NCBI GenBank assembly: GCA_026874595.1
Contig: CM049311.1
Location: forward strand, 50,471,676 to 50,535,675
Direction: 5' to 3'
Origin: Sipunculus nudus
Taxonomy: Eukaryota; Annelida; Sipuncula; Golfingiida; Sipunculidae
DNA length: 64,000 nt
This document shows, in pieces, positions 22,058-34,233 of this stretch (positions are counted from its first letter, which is position 1; every line of letters begins with the position of its first letter). The notes below the pieces were generated by a model that ran no database searches, had not been told where the DNA came from, and saw only the letters and a list, made by a program, of their open reading frames with translations. Made by a program: the position numbers and the translations under genes.

Positions 22058-23260
22058 CCCTGGATGTGTTAAAGTCATGAGGTGCCAGAACACTGAACTG
22101 ACTTTGGATGCATTTACAACATGAGGTTCCAGTACACTGAAGTGACCCTGGATGTGTTTAAGACATGAGGTGCCAAAACACTGAACTGTCCCTGGATGTG
22201 TTTGAGACATGAGATGCCAGTACACTGAAGTGACCCTGGATATTTTTAAGACATGAGGTGCCAGTACACTGAATCAACCCTGGATGTGTTTAACACATGA
22301 GGTGCCAAAACACTGAACTGTCCCTGGATGTGTTTAAGACATGAGATGCCAGTACACTGAAGTGACCCTGGATATGTTAAAGACATGAGATGCCAGTACA
22401 CTGAATCAACCCTGGATGTGTTTATGACATGAGATGCCAATACACTGAAGTGACCCTGGATGTGTTTAAGACTTGAGGTGCCATAACACTGAAGTGACCC
22501 TGGATGTGTTTAAGACTTGAGATGCCATAACACTGAAGTGAACCTAGGAGTGTTTAAGACATGAGGTGCCGGTACACTGAATCAACCCTGGATGTGTTTA
22601 TGACACGAGATGCCAATACAATGAATCAACCCTGGATGTGTTTATGACATGAGATGCCAATACACTGAAGTGACCCTGGATGTATTTAAGACATGAGGTG
22701 CCGGTACACTGAATCAACCCTGGATGTGTTTATGACATGAGATGCAAATACACTGAATCAACCCTGGATGTGTTTATGACATGAGATGCCAATACACTGA
22801 AGTGACCCTGGATGTGTTTAAGACTTGAGATGCCAGTACACTGAAGTGACCCTGGATGTGTTTAAGACTTGAGGTGCCAAACACTGAACTGTCCCTGGAT
22901 GTGTTTAAGACATGAGGTTCCAGTACACTGAAGTGACCCTGGATGTTTTTAAGACATGAGGTGCCAAAACACTGAACTGTCCCTGGATGTGTTTAAGACA
23001 GGAGATGCCAGTACACTGAAGTGACCCTGGATGTGTTTAAGACTTGAGGTGCCATAACACTGAAGTGACCCTAGGTGTGTTTAAGACATGAGGTGCCGGT
23101 ACACTGAATCAACCCTGGATGTGTTTATGACATGAGGTGCCAGTACTCTAAACTGACCATGGATGGTTTTAAGACATAAGGGGCCTGTACATGCAACTGA
23201 CCCTGGATATGTTAAAGATATGAGGTACAGGAACACATGAACCGACCCTGGATGTGTGTA
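22058..23260. repeat. 44 bp minisatellite array, about 27 units
   Basis: The unit is CCTGGATGTGTTTAAGACAT then GAGGTGCCAGTACACTGAAG plus TGAC. TGGATG occurs at 22061, 22105 and 22149, exactly 44 bp apart. Variant classes (CTGAAGTGACC, CTGAACTGTCC, CTGAATCAACC) alternate and suggest unequal exchange. Units at the right end (from 23140) are more diverged. Minus-strand frames of 62-64 residues here are by-products. Confidence 0.9.
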
Positions 23261-23311
23261 AGGTAAACAGTTGTCACAGGTGGACCTTTGAATGACTCAC
23301 ACTGTAAGAAA

Positions 23312-23519
23312 TCACAGTTCTGTGAACATGCTGAGCATGGCATCAACAATACAATGCTCCCCCAGTACCCCATCCTGGTGGCGAGGTATATGAAACACCT
23401 CTGGTTGACCTCTGACCTCGGACCTTTCCTTGTTGTGGGTGAATCTGAGCAGTGACATGACCATGAGTCGGTGACGGTGGGATGTTTTCCAGGTTCTCTG
23501 TTCACTCAGTCTGCACAAT
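23312..23519 (-). CDS. Candidate terminal exon, unrecognised
   Basis: Reading on the minus strand, CCTAACAG at 23527-23520 could be a splice acceptor. A 68-codon frame follows, starting LCRLSEQRTWKTSHRHR and ending in DAMLSMFTEL before TGA. The segment is near 50% GC, in contrast to its AT-rich surroundings, and codon choice is varied. A second minus frame is also open over the same bases, which weakens the frame choice. The polypyrimidine tract before the acceptor is weak. No family recognised. Confidence 0.25.
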
Positions 23520-23579
23520 CTGTTAGGCAAATTTATTGTCCTTGATATACAAGGGTGCTTCATAACAGAAGGGGGCAGT

Positions 23580-26050
23580 CAATGCCCTCATTATTTCTAC
23601 CCGAGGGTAGTACTGGTTATGTCTGATCTCACTGCCAGACATTGAGATTGAAATAAGGAAATTTCATGAAGCCCTTTTCCAAAAATTAAATTCCAAAATT
23701 AAATTGCTGTCTTTAAATTTAGCCTCATATTTGCAAACTTTTGAAAAAAAAAAATGATGAGATAATTATACATCACTCCTGAAAGGTATGTGCATTTATT
23801 TTAGGGGTTTAATGGGTCTAATGAGTTTAGTGATAAATGTTTATAATCCAGTTTTATTAAATTTGGTGAATTCATGCATTTTGCTATCTTTGTATATATA
23901 TGGTTTTGTTAAAATATTTTGAAAATTAATGTTTTTTTTGTGATTTCATGTATTTTGTTAATTTTTTTGATAAAAATTCTGGATGTAGTGTTTTGGATTA
24001 TCTTTGTTTTCATTGTTATTTGGTTTCATTATCTTTTATGAATTAATGGGTGTTTTTGTGAATTCATGTATCATGTATTTTATCATTTTTTGTAAAATTA
24101 TGGATTTTATGTTTTAGATTATCTTTCATGAATTCATAGTTTTTGTGTTATTCAATTTATGTGATTTCATGTATTTTTTTAATTGATTTTTGTGAATGTG
24201 TATTTTGCGTTTCATCAGTCTTTTTAAGAATTCAAGGATTTGTTGTTTTAAATCAGCTTTTGTGCATTCATGTACTTTGTGTGTAATTTTCTATTGTGAA
24301 TACTTGTCTGAATTTAAAGAACCAAACACACTCTTGTGAAAAAAAGTATACATGTAGCATCGCCCTGCTCACATTGAAATTTAACATCTTTATGATATAA
24401 AAGACCTCTGACCAATCAAAATGTTAGATTTAGTATTTTATAAGATTTCATCCATTAGGGTGACAGTTTACTGTAAATCAGTAGATAACAGCATGTATTC
24501 CCCAGAAAGGGTATCTGTTCAGGTTGGCACAGCATTGTTTAATGGCCTGTCCTACTGGACTGCAGGGGTCCACTAATCTGTATCATTTCTCAGCATTAAA
24601 GTCTTACAACAGCCACCCTACCTGCCTGGGTAGCACACACCCATGTTACAAGCCCATACTCCTTGTTTCAGTTACAAGCCCCTAGGCACCGAAGGCTAAC
24701 AGTTGCAAGATCTAACTTTAAGGAAATTATGAATATGACTAAATGTGTAACCCATGAAGTAAATAATTAAACAATATTCTTTTGAAAACAAGCAAACTTA
24801 AAGTTCATAATTTTGTTTGAGTCTGAAATTTTGAACATAAGTGGACATTGTGAAACAGACTTCTCATTGAGTCCTCTATAGCTACCACATTTTTAAACCC
24901 AAGAAACATAATAAATCCAGATTATTTGCTTAAACATTGATTTTTTTTATAAATCTAATTTTACACTTATAAATTTATTCACATCAAAGAGCAATTGATA
25001 ATAAGGCAACTAAATATATTTCTTATTACATACAATTAGTTGAAATATGCATAAACTTAAGAAAATATCTATTCTTACTTATTATATGTTTTTTAGGGGG
25101 ATATTTCACTCTCTCCTAATAAAGTGTTATTTAAAATCAGTCTTGCTTTTCTTGTGACATTTTGTAACATTACTTGTAATAATTAAAATAAAGACCTTTG
25201 TGCCAGGATATACCTGCAGGCCTACAGTAGTTTGGTTAACTTGAGTTTGGTTTACAGTAAACTGGCTCCTAGTGTGAACAGGCAAATCCACATGTCTGTG
25301 CGAGGCCAGTTTTACAAAATATTTGACCTAATCTCTCTAAAGATATCATTTTTGCAGCACAGTAAATCTTATTAACAACCAGGTGCAGACAGCAAACTCA
25401 AACTTCACTGAATAAACCAATTTAGGTTTTTTTTCTTGCAAATCTAACTACAGCATGGATGCAAATTGTACAACTACCAGCCTATAGTAAAACAGTTTTG
25501 TATAATATGATCAAGATGCAAACAAAAGGCAGCTATAACCCAAGTTCATAGAGTGGCCTGATCCCCAGGGCCTTTATATGGTGGTGCATGAAATTACCTA
25601 GTGTACTTTATACAGGTGATAAGGAACATTCCAAGACAACCATACCATTTTCAAGGTCACCCAGTGTTATCACAAAACGTGAGCGGCCAAATGCTGCATG
25701 TTATCTCATTTGATGCAGGATTGACAGAAATCCAGGACAGTGATTTCACTCTGGTGATAACTTAGTAGTAAGGGCCCTAATTATTACATCCTTCCAGAAT
25801 GAAGTAAGTCAATAGGGCCTTTTTGCTTAGTTTAATGATGTACACCAAAGTATTTGAACCAACAAATCATACTTCCTTTGATTACTTCAAATACTATACA
25901 ATGACCTGTATTACCAACAAAATGTCTAACCCATGGCTGCTCAGTGTTCTTTTTTATTTGATCATGATGGTGGAAGTTAACATAATGACACAGATCTGTT
26001 TTAGAAGTTTCTCTACTCCAGTGGTTCACTATCATTGTATTAAAGTTTAA
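23580..26050. other. AT-rich sequence with degenerate GTGAATTCATGTATTTT repeats; no gene seen
   Basis: Between about 23860 and 24300 phrases such as GTGAATTCATGTATTTT and GTGATTTCATGTATTTT recur irregularly, a decayed simple repeat. The remainder (24300-26050) looks single-copy. Frames at 25823-26098 are open on both strands and show no splice context. Confidence 0.45.
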
Positions 26051-26060
26051 ATAATTCATT

Positions 26061-26575
26061 GGGGGGGGGGGGGGGACACAAACCAGCTCCTTAGCCAAGA
26101 GGCTGATTTAGGTCATAGTAAACAAATTTCAGGTTTCCATGGAGAATTTTTTTTAACCTCCATCATTATTCAGTTCACGGAACGGAACGGAACGGAACAT
26201 GGAACGTGGAACAGGGGCCTAATTTATGGAACGGAACGGAACAAAGATATAAAAAGTGTCATAACTTTTAAATGGGTGAATGTTTCAGACATAATTATAG
26301 TAATTAATGTATTTCAACAGATGTGATTTGTTAAATTTTTATTTTAGTCCCTGTTCTGTTCTGTGTTTAGGCCAGCCCCGGAAGACCCCCAGGAGGTGTG
26401 AGTGAGGCCTTTTGTTTTGACTTTGCCAAACTAATTTCAAAAAGCCGAAGCGTAGTGAATAGGTCCAATTGGTTATGATTTTAGCTGCACTAACAGATGA
26501 ATCAACAGAAGGATGATGTACAAATGGTGATCCCCATTGCTCTGCATGACTGAAATTCAGCTGAGCTAAAACAGT
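26061..26575 (+). mobile_element. CAGCTGAGCTAA-ended repeat interrupted by a GGAAC-repeat insert
   Basis: The outer parts follow the order of 16510-16750 (G-run, AGGTCATAGT, ATTTCAGGTTTCCATGGAG, AACCTCC, then GACTGAAATTCAGCTGAGCT at 26550-26569). Between them, about 26170-26462, sits unrelated sequence starting TTCACGGAACGGAACGGAAC and ending GCGTAGTGAATAGG, with a second GGAACGGAAC cluster near 26230 and CTGTTCTGTTCTGTG near 26353. The insert's edges carry TATTCA and TGAATA, a short inverted pair. Confidence 0.5.
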
Positions 26576-28625
26576 TTTTGATGTGTTTCTGATTTGTGTT
26601 TAACTTAAGAAAATCTGAATGAAATGAGGCATCTGGATGGAATTTTATTGGGTGGTAATGCATTTATCTTTATTAATCTTTATTTTAATGTTGTCCAGCC
26701 CTGCCCACTGCTTTCACACAAAGGGCTGCTGGTTTTTTTTAAAATTATGTGATCATAACAACTATCTACCAGTCACAATGTGAAATATCACTGAGAACAC
26801 GGACGCCATTTGCAATGTGCTGCTTAATTATTTGGGGCAACAACATAAAGACATTACACATTGTCTTAGAATTAATTCAATATTTTGTGATCAATAATCC
26901 TTTCAACATTTTCAAATGACTACAATATCATAATACACTTATTCATTCTTGTTATGCAGTTTTACCATACTGCTTATATCTATTTTCTTATGCTGTTTTA
27001 ATGTAGTACCGTAATATATTTTTATATCACTATTTTTTTTAATTTTTCTTTGAAATTAATATTGCATTCAATTTTACACCTCACTTGTAATGTTGAACAC
27101 ATATTACACATCACAGCTGTGATTTAAACCACACACAAAAATCTTGTTGCAGTATGGGCTACAAAGCATTGTGTGGTAAAGATATTACACATGACATCAA
27201 TGGGCACTTCCGATTATTGTAGAGCAGGTTGTGGTAGAAATAGATTCACTTTTACCTCTGCAGGTGGTCCCCTATATGACAGGAATTATTTGCCACCTAT
27301 TCACCATTAGTAACAGTGTTGCCTAACCATCAATGATTCCATCATGACACAGGGGTTTAACGTCCCAGGCTCCCTGCTGAAGCCTCTGTGGGGGGAGAGT
27401 GTCACATGTTGTACCGTTAATTGGTTTCAGCCTCTGTGTTCATTTTATAATTATTGTTCATCTCCCCCTCCTCACTCCTCCAATGTATCAGCTATAAATA
27501 TCTAAAACTGGGTCACCTGATTTGGTGCTGATGAATCTGACTTCTGAAGGAGAGTTTAAATGTCATGTTTATCTGTCCACCAGGAAAGCCTCATTAGAAC
27601 CCACAGAAATGAAATGTGCGAGCGTATATGTTCCATAAACATTGTATTTGTAACAACTTATAATTGTTAATTCATGTTTTAATATATGCATCACACACAT
27701 AAAATGTTATATTAGATAATTATCAAAGCCTACTAAAATTAATAATTGAAAAATGAACATGTTACATTTATTGGAGCAGTTTGATTCTGCAGTAACATGG
27801 ATGGCTTAATATAAGATTACTAAGAACATACTAAGCAATGCACTGGACTGAAAGACCAGCAAACTTCTATCACAACAAAACTATTGGAAATGTATATGTT
27901 ATATCAATATTTTATAATGAAAATAAATTTGAACAAATATATTGTATATAATATTTCAATGCAATTACACTCACTAAAAATCACTGGATTATGTCATTAC
28001 TAATGTAGAGTTATACAAAGTAGCAACCAAAAAGTAAATAAATGTGAAATTAATGAAATATGAGAGGTGAAGCACATTATATGTAACAAATGTATCTAAT
28101 AATATCAAATTACAAAAAAAGCTGACAAAAACACATGGCAAGATCAAAGGGGCATGAGTTTTTACCTGGCACAAATAAATTAGTAAAACAATTGTGTACG
28201 TATATGGACATGATACAATTTACAATGCTGGTATTTGCTATGCAATGTACAAACAATAAATGAAATGAATAACTACACTACATGTCATAACATTTTTTTT
28301 CTGTGTTTTTTACAAATTTCTCATATCAAACTTAGTATGACTACATAGACATGTGTAATGCAATAAGGTATATATATCTAGAGGCATCAACCTAATTAAC
28401 ATGTTGTTTTCTAAATATGTGGATACGCATGGTGGACTGGACCAGAGGTAAATCTTGCCACCTTAAAACAACAGTTTGATGACAAGGTGAACTTTATGTC
28501 CTTACCTGGATGGTATAAATTACAAATAAGTGAAAGTTTATATCAAAGGAAAATCCAGGTTTGACAGGTTGAAGTTTTTTTGCTCAAGGTGAACCACACT
28601 GCACTACAGGTACAAAATAAAACTA
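26576..28625. other. AT-rich sequence, no gene seen
   Basis: I examined splice-like signals (for example CCAG followed by GTAAGG on the minus strand at 28508), but the adjoining frames contain stops, so no exon is called. Confidence 0.4.
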
Positions 28626-29855
28626 TATATTTCTTGGCACCGCAGGTGCCATAGTATCCCCAGACAATTAATCCCCCCCCTTTAAGAATAGGCCCCCCAT
28701 CTTCAGCAACAATTAATATCAGACCACACTCATAGAAAAGGTCATTCTCATAGAAAAGGTCATGATCCAAATTTCAATATACATCATCCCCTAACCCATG
28801 TCTATGTATATGCAAGAAATCTGTCCATTAGTTTTTGACTTATAATGCTCACAATACTGTCAAGTGGCAATGATGGGGTATTAAACGGCACGAAAACAAG
28901 TAAAAGAATAACAGGTGGCACCACCTGTTTCCCGTACATGACAACACTATCCAAGATCTTCGTTCAAGTTGATTTTTGGACCAATCAATGCATCCCTTAT
29001 TGAGAAATTAATGATTTTGTGTGATTTTCACCATATATGGCAATATTTAAGGTCAAGGCCACTCATTGGAAAGGTCATGATCCAAATTTCAATATACATC
29101 ATCCCCTAACCCATGTCTATGTATATGCAAGAAATCTGTCCATTAGTTTTTGACTTATAATGCTCACAGTACTGATAAATGGCAATGATGGGGTATTAAA
29201 CGGCACAAAACAAGTAAAAGAATAACAGGTGGCGCCACCTGTTTCCGGTACATGACAATACTTTCCAAGATCTTCGAACATGTCGATTTTTGGACCAATG
29301 CATGCATCCCTTATTGAGAAATTAATGATTTTGTGTGATTTTCACCATATATGGCAATATTCAAGGTCAAGGCCACTCTCATATGTATTTGCATAATATG
29401 AAAGAAATCTGTCCATTAGTTTTTGACTTATAATGCTCACAGTACTGTCAAGTAGCAATTTTGGGGATATTAAACGGCATGAAAACAAGAAAAGAATAAT
29501 AGGTGGCGCCACCAGTTTCTGGAACATGACAACCCTATCCATGATCTTCGATCAACTTGATTTTGGGATCAATCCATGCAAGTTTTCTTGAGATATTTAA
29601 GAATTTGTGTGATTTTCCCCAAAATTGAACCTATTCAAGGTCAAGGTCACTCTCCTAATTGAGGTCATGACCTCATTTTAAATAGGCGTCGTCCTCTCAC
29701 CAATATCTATACATATACCAAGTTTGGTAAAGATCCGTGAAATATTTTTTGAGTTATTGTGTCCAAAAGAAATCTCTGCGGCGGCGGCGGCGGTGGCGGC
29801 GGCGCGACCGTGCCTAAACCATAGTATCTCCAGACTATGTCTGGCGATACAATAA
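28626..29855 (+). mobile_element. GTATCCCC hairpin-ended element, copy B
   Basis: The left end reads TTCTTGGCACCGCAGGTGCC then ATAGTATCCCCAGACA; the right hairpin is at 29824-29850, followed by CAATAAAG. The interior holds two and a half repeats of a block with CTAACCCATGTCTATG, GTTTTTGACTTATAATGC, ATTAAACGGCAC and GGTGGCGCCACC. It lacks the 289 bp array of copies A and C. At about 1.23 kb it is the shortest complete copy. The hairpin arms read GTATCTCCAGAC and GTCTGGCGATAC, a 12 bp stem with one mismatch. Confidence 0.75.
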
Positions 29856-30197
29856 AGCTCTCACATATGTATGTACATGTGTTTGGATCTACAAATATAA
29901 TAACTTGATCACTCTGACAGAGGTGGCTGATAAAATAAGGAAGGGAAACGAGAGAAAATAATATTAGTTGATTGTACATCGGATGAGGGAACACTAAGTA
30001 GTTGCTTGAAAAACAGCCATATCCCATTCATTAGCAGGGCTTCATATTAACACAGTACAGCCCCTACTGTGTATGAATTCTTCCACTAGATAAGAGATAT
30101 TTCAAACCCTGCCCTTGACATACAGTTGAGCATCATTTATCCAAACACCATTTATCCGAAAAAATTGTTAATCCAAAATTGAAACCTAAATATAAAA

Positions 30198-30228
30198 CAA
30201 GGGACCCATGGGTCACGGCGCTCAGCTT
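30198..30228 (+). repeat. Left end of a CCCATGGGTC-type repeat
   Basis: ACAAGGGACCCATGGGTCAC then GGCGCTCAGCTT matches the ends at 7932 and 11633. GACCCATGGGTC is a perfect 12 bp palindrome. A right end cannot be assigned. Confidence 0.6.
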
Positions 30229-31384
30229 AAGTTTGAAATTTTTGCAAATGCAAAATATTCTATTTTAATGTTTTTCATTTATATAAGCATATGAGAAGCT
30301 AATAGGAAAGAGGCCCTCCTACTTGGTTATAGTAAAGTTCTAAATATATGATTGCAAACTAATACTCTGACAAGACTGTCATGAAGAAAAACAGTAAAAG
30401 TTTTGAGATACTGTGATGCATATGACAAATTTACAGAAGGACAGGCCAGTAGACAGAATGGACTAATACCTTTATTTCACTTTCAAAGGAATAATGCATT
30501 TAAGTTTACATATAAGCCTATTATTTAAGCATATCCACTTTTTCCATTAAAATAGTTTTTATCTGATTAATTTATTTTTAGAAGTTTTATAAATTTGTAT
30601 TAAAAAACACTGAAAATATAAGTTAAAATATTAGAATTCTAAGTTGCAATCATTATTTATCCAGAGTGTAGCTAATATTGGGTCATATTATGCATACACA
30701 TATATTTTTATTATTTCTAAATTGCAAATGTTTAAACTGAATTTAAAAGAAAATAATGCCACAACATGGCATCAACAAAATTATTCCTTGAATCACTATT
30801 AAAAAGTTTTGCACATTGGAGTTTTCAGTACATGCTTAATCTTATTCACCGAAATAAAAAAAAGGATTCAGTAAATTTGTTAAAATAAAAACATCTTTTC
30901 AAATAAAGTATACACACTGTTGGTTGAATGAGGGACAAACAATATCAATAATTATGCTAATTACAATCTCAGCTATAATTTATTACTGGAATTAATAGTC
31001 AATTTCACACCTGGTGAAGTTTTTACTCTTCTCAAGTGAGGAATTACTTGTCTGATGAACATTCACACTTTCATAGCAATACACCACTTTGTGGACACAA
31101 TTAAATGTGCATTTAAATCATTGTAACCCTGGTGGTAAATACAAAATCTAAAATGTAGCATTGCATAGCCAAGAATAAAATGAAATACAGAAAATTATAA
31201 CATTCATCTAGTTAATGCACCATATGGGGGGGGGGGGTGCAGGGCAGAGGGGAAGCCTGCTAGTAGTGGCCAAGCTGAGCCAAGGCAAGCTGCCTGGGGT
31301 GGATTACATAATGCAAGTGAATGCTTTACTACTAGATGGGCTAGATGTAAACAACACTTGACATGGTGTATGAAAACTTGAATA
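30229..31384. other. AT-rich sequence, no gene seen
   Basis: A mostly AT-rich interval with a 12-base G run at 31226-31237 and a short GC-richer patch (AAGCTGAGCCAAGGCAAGCT) near 31273. Nothing coding is visible. Confidence 0.4.
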
Positions 31385-32439
31385 AAGGCTACTTTTTTTA
31401 ATCAATTCCTTTGAAATTTCAGATTTTAAAAGATTAAATCCTTATGTATATATGCCATGAAAATTAAATCAACAGTTCTTACAGGGAAAACACGTGCCAT
31501 TGCCAAAGTTGGACAAAATTTAAGGTATTGATTTTTTATTTATGCTAATAACTATAATGCAAAATTCAGATCTAATAACAATTGAATCTTGATTAAATAA
31601 AGTTATATTCCTGAAAAAAAGTCTCCATCTTCAGCAATTCTCATCTTAGGTGAGTAAATATATTTCTTGATTTAAAAAAAAAATGCATTATGTTTGGGCC
31701 CATAACTTAAAAAAATTATGCAATACTGACATCATTTCTGGCATGTGCATAGCAAATGTATCGAAAAGTATGTATATTATATATGATCAAAGTCAGATCA
31801 TTTGTTTTGATATTAGGCAGTCTTAAAGTGTAACAATGGGTTTTTAATGGAAAAAATGAAGTTTTTCATTAATATCTCAAAGGAATTAAGTCCTAGTGAC
31901 CAAATTCTTGGCATGGTAGGGGAGTTTGGAGACATCTAACTCTATGCAAAATTTAAGGAACTTAGAGCTGAAGCTGGGGAGCTGAGCTCTAGCAAACTGC
32001 ATAACAATAGCTTGATGTGAACAATATGTGACATGGTGCTTGAAAACTTGAATAAAATCGACAGTTTCTGATCAACTGGTTTCAATTTTTTAGTGTTAAC
32101 AGTTGAAATGCTAACGAAAACAAGCTCTGAAAATTAAATCCACAGCAGTTACAGGAAAACAAGGCCTACAAGCCTAATGCGAACCTGTGCAAAGTTTGGG
32201 AGTATGAATGGAAGTTTATTTTTAAAATTTAATATTGATCCGTTTAAGTCCTGCATATCTACCTTAGTCATTATGATTTCAGCAATATGGACATTTCAGA
32301 CCTGAATGTTTCAGACTAGGTCATTTTAAAACTAGAATATGGGTAGTCCACAAGCGAATATGTGTATCTGCAGAAATCAGAGTGGGACAGGTGAAGTGAG
32401 GCATAGATTAAGTGGCAAGGGGAATAGAGCGAGGTGTGT

Positions 32440-33960
32440 TGCATATTAGCATGGATGTCTGCAGCATAAAGTTGAATGTAGGTGGTGCCTCCTGTGATAA
32501 AATCGTAAAAATTGTCCAGGATGTATAAACCTGCAAAATTTCAGGTGGATAAGTTAAACCACTGCTGAGATATGAGTGATTTTATCCCAAGGCAGATGAA
32601 CAGATGGACAGTGTTCATAAGTGGTTGCAGGTGGCACCACCAGTTTTGCTTATGTTGAAGAGCTATGTGAGATCTATAAACATGCAAATTTTAGGCCCAA
32701 TCAGTCAAGCTGTTCCCGAGATATGAGCTTGGATGTCTGCAGAGTAAACTTGAATATAGGTGGCGCCACCTGTCATAAAATCAAGAAAGCTGTCCAGGAT
32801 GTATAAACCTGCAAAATTTCAGGTTGATAAGTCAAACCACTTCTGAGGTATGAGTGATTTTATCTAAAGGCAGATGAACAGATGGACGCTGTGCATAAGT
32901 GGTTGCAGGTGGCACCACCAGTTTTGCCTATGATCAAGAGCTATGTGAGATCTATACACATGCAAAATCTTGGCCCAATCGGTCAAACAGTTTCCCAGAT
33001 ATGAGCTTGGATGTCTGCAGAGTAAACCTGAATGAAAGTGGCGCCACCTGTCATAAAATCGAGAAAGCTTTCCAGGATGTATAAACCTGCAAAATATCAG
33101 GTGGATATGTCAAACCACTGCTGAGATATGAGTGATTTTATGCCAAGGCAGATGAACAGATGGATGCTGTGCATAAATGGTTGCAGGTGGTGCACCAGTT
33201 TTGCCTATGATGAAGACCTATGTGAGATTTATACACATGCAAAATTTTGGCCCAATTAGTCAAATGGTTCCTGAGATACGAGCTTGTATGTATGCAGAGT
33301 AATCATGAATGTAGATGGCGCCACCTGTCATAAAATCAAGAAAGCTGTCCAGGATGTATAAACCTGCAAAATTTCAGGTGGATAAGTCAAACCACTGCTG
33401 AGATATGAGTGATATTATCCAAAGGCAGATGAACAGATGGATGCTGTGTGTAAGTGGTTGCAGGTGGCACCACCAGTTTTGCCTATGATCAAGAGCTATG
33501 TGAGATCTATACACATGCAAAATCTTGGCCCAATCGGTCAAATGGTTTCCCAGATATGAGCTTGGTGTAAAAGTCAAACCACTGCTGAGATATGAGTGAT
33601 ATTATCCCAAGGCAGATGAACAGATGCACGCTGTGCAAAAATGGTTGCAGGTGGTGCCACCAGTTTTGCCTATGATGAAGATCTATGTGAGATCTATACA
33701 CATGCAAAATTTTGGCCCAATTGGTCAAACGGTTCCTGAGATATGAGCTTGTATGTCTGCAGAGTACACATGAATGTAGATGGCGCCACCTGTCATAAAA
33801 TCAAGAAAGCTGTCCAGGATGTATAAACCTGCAAAATTTCAGGTGGATAAGTCAAACCACTGCTGAGATATGAGTGATATTATCCCAAGGCAGATGAACA
33901 GATGGACGCTGTGCAAAAATGGTTGCAGGTGGCGCCACCATTTTTAGTGTATGTTATAAA
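32440..33960 (+). repeat. 278 bp tandem array, about 5.5 units
   Basis: GTGGTTGCAGGTGGCACCAC or close variants occur at 32621, 32899, 33177, 33454, 33641 and 33919, spacings of 278, 278, 277, 187 and 278 bp. The 187 bp unit lacks about 90 bp around the GGCGCCACC part. Each full unit holds two GGTGG/CCACC palindromes, GGTGGCACCACC and GGTGGCGCCACC (or one-base variants). Frames of 61-73 residues with a repeated MVAGGTTSFAY start are by-products of the repeat. Confidence 0.9.
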
Positions 33961-34212
33961 GCTATTAAAGGGCTACATTTGTGCAAAACTTTTAGCCTGA
34001 TCGGTCGAACGGTTCCCGAGATATGCGGGTTTATGTGTGGAAACAGACGCACAAATGGACGCTGGGCAGCGAGGAAAGGTTAGAGGTCAACCAAAAATGA
34101 GGGCACAGCAGTTCACATGTGACCTGATGATAAACCTGGTTCGCTTAAAATGAAATCCAAGTTTTTTCAAACAGTTCAAAGATATAGTTCCAATAATCTG
34201 GGAATTCTGGAC

Positions 34213-34233
34213 GTCTAGACACATTGTCTAGAC
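34213..34233. other. Double GTCTAGAC palindrome
   Basis: GTCTAGAC, five bases ACATT, then GTCTAGAC. Each half is self-complementary and the pair also forms a perfect inverted repeat. It lies inside the nested 2.9 kb element. Confidence 0.85.

Noticed and set aside
22037-22440. Minus-strand frames of 62-64 codons with repeated HIQGQF-like phrases
   Set aside because: By-product of the 44 bp minisatellite.
22058-23260. CRISPR-like regular repeats
   Set aside because: Units are contiguous 44 bp tandem repeats with no unique spacers, and the context is eukaryotic.
28508-28606. Possible minus-strand exon with a CCAG/GTAAGG donor and a GTACCTGTAG acceptor
   Set aside because: All three frames between the two signals contain a stop.
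32621-33084. Two 61-codon frames starting MVAGGTTSFAY, 278 bp apart
   Set aside because: The similarity is that of the DNA repeat unit; other units carry stops and frameshifts, so no protein is maintained.
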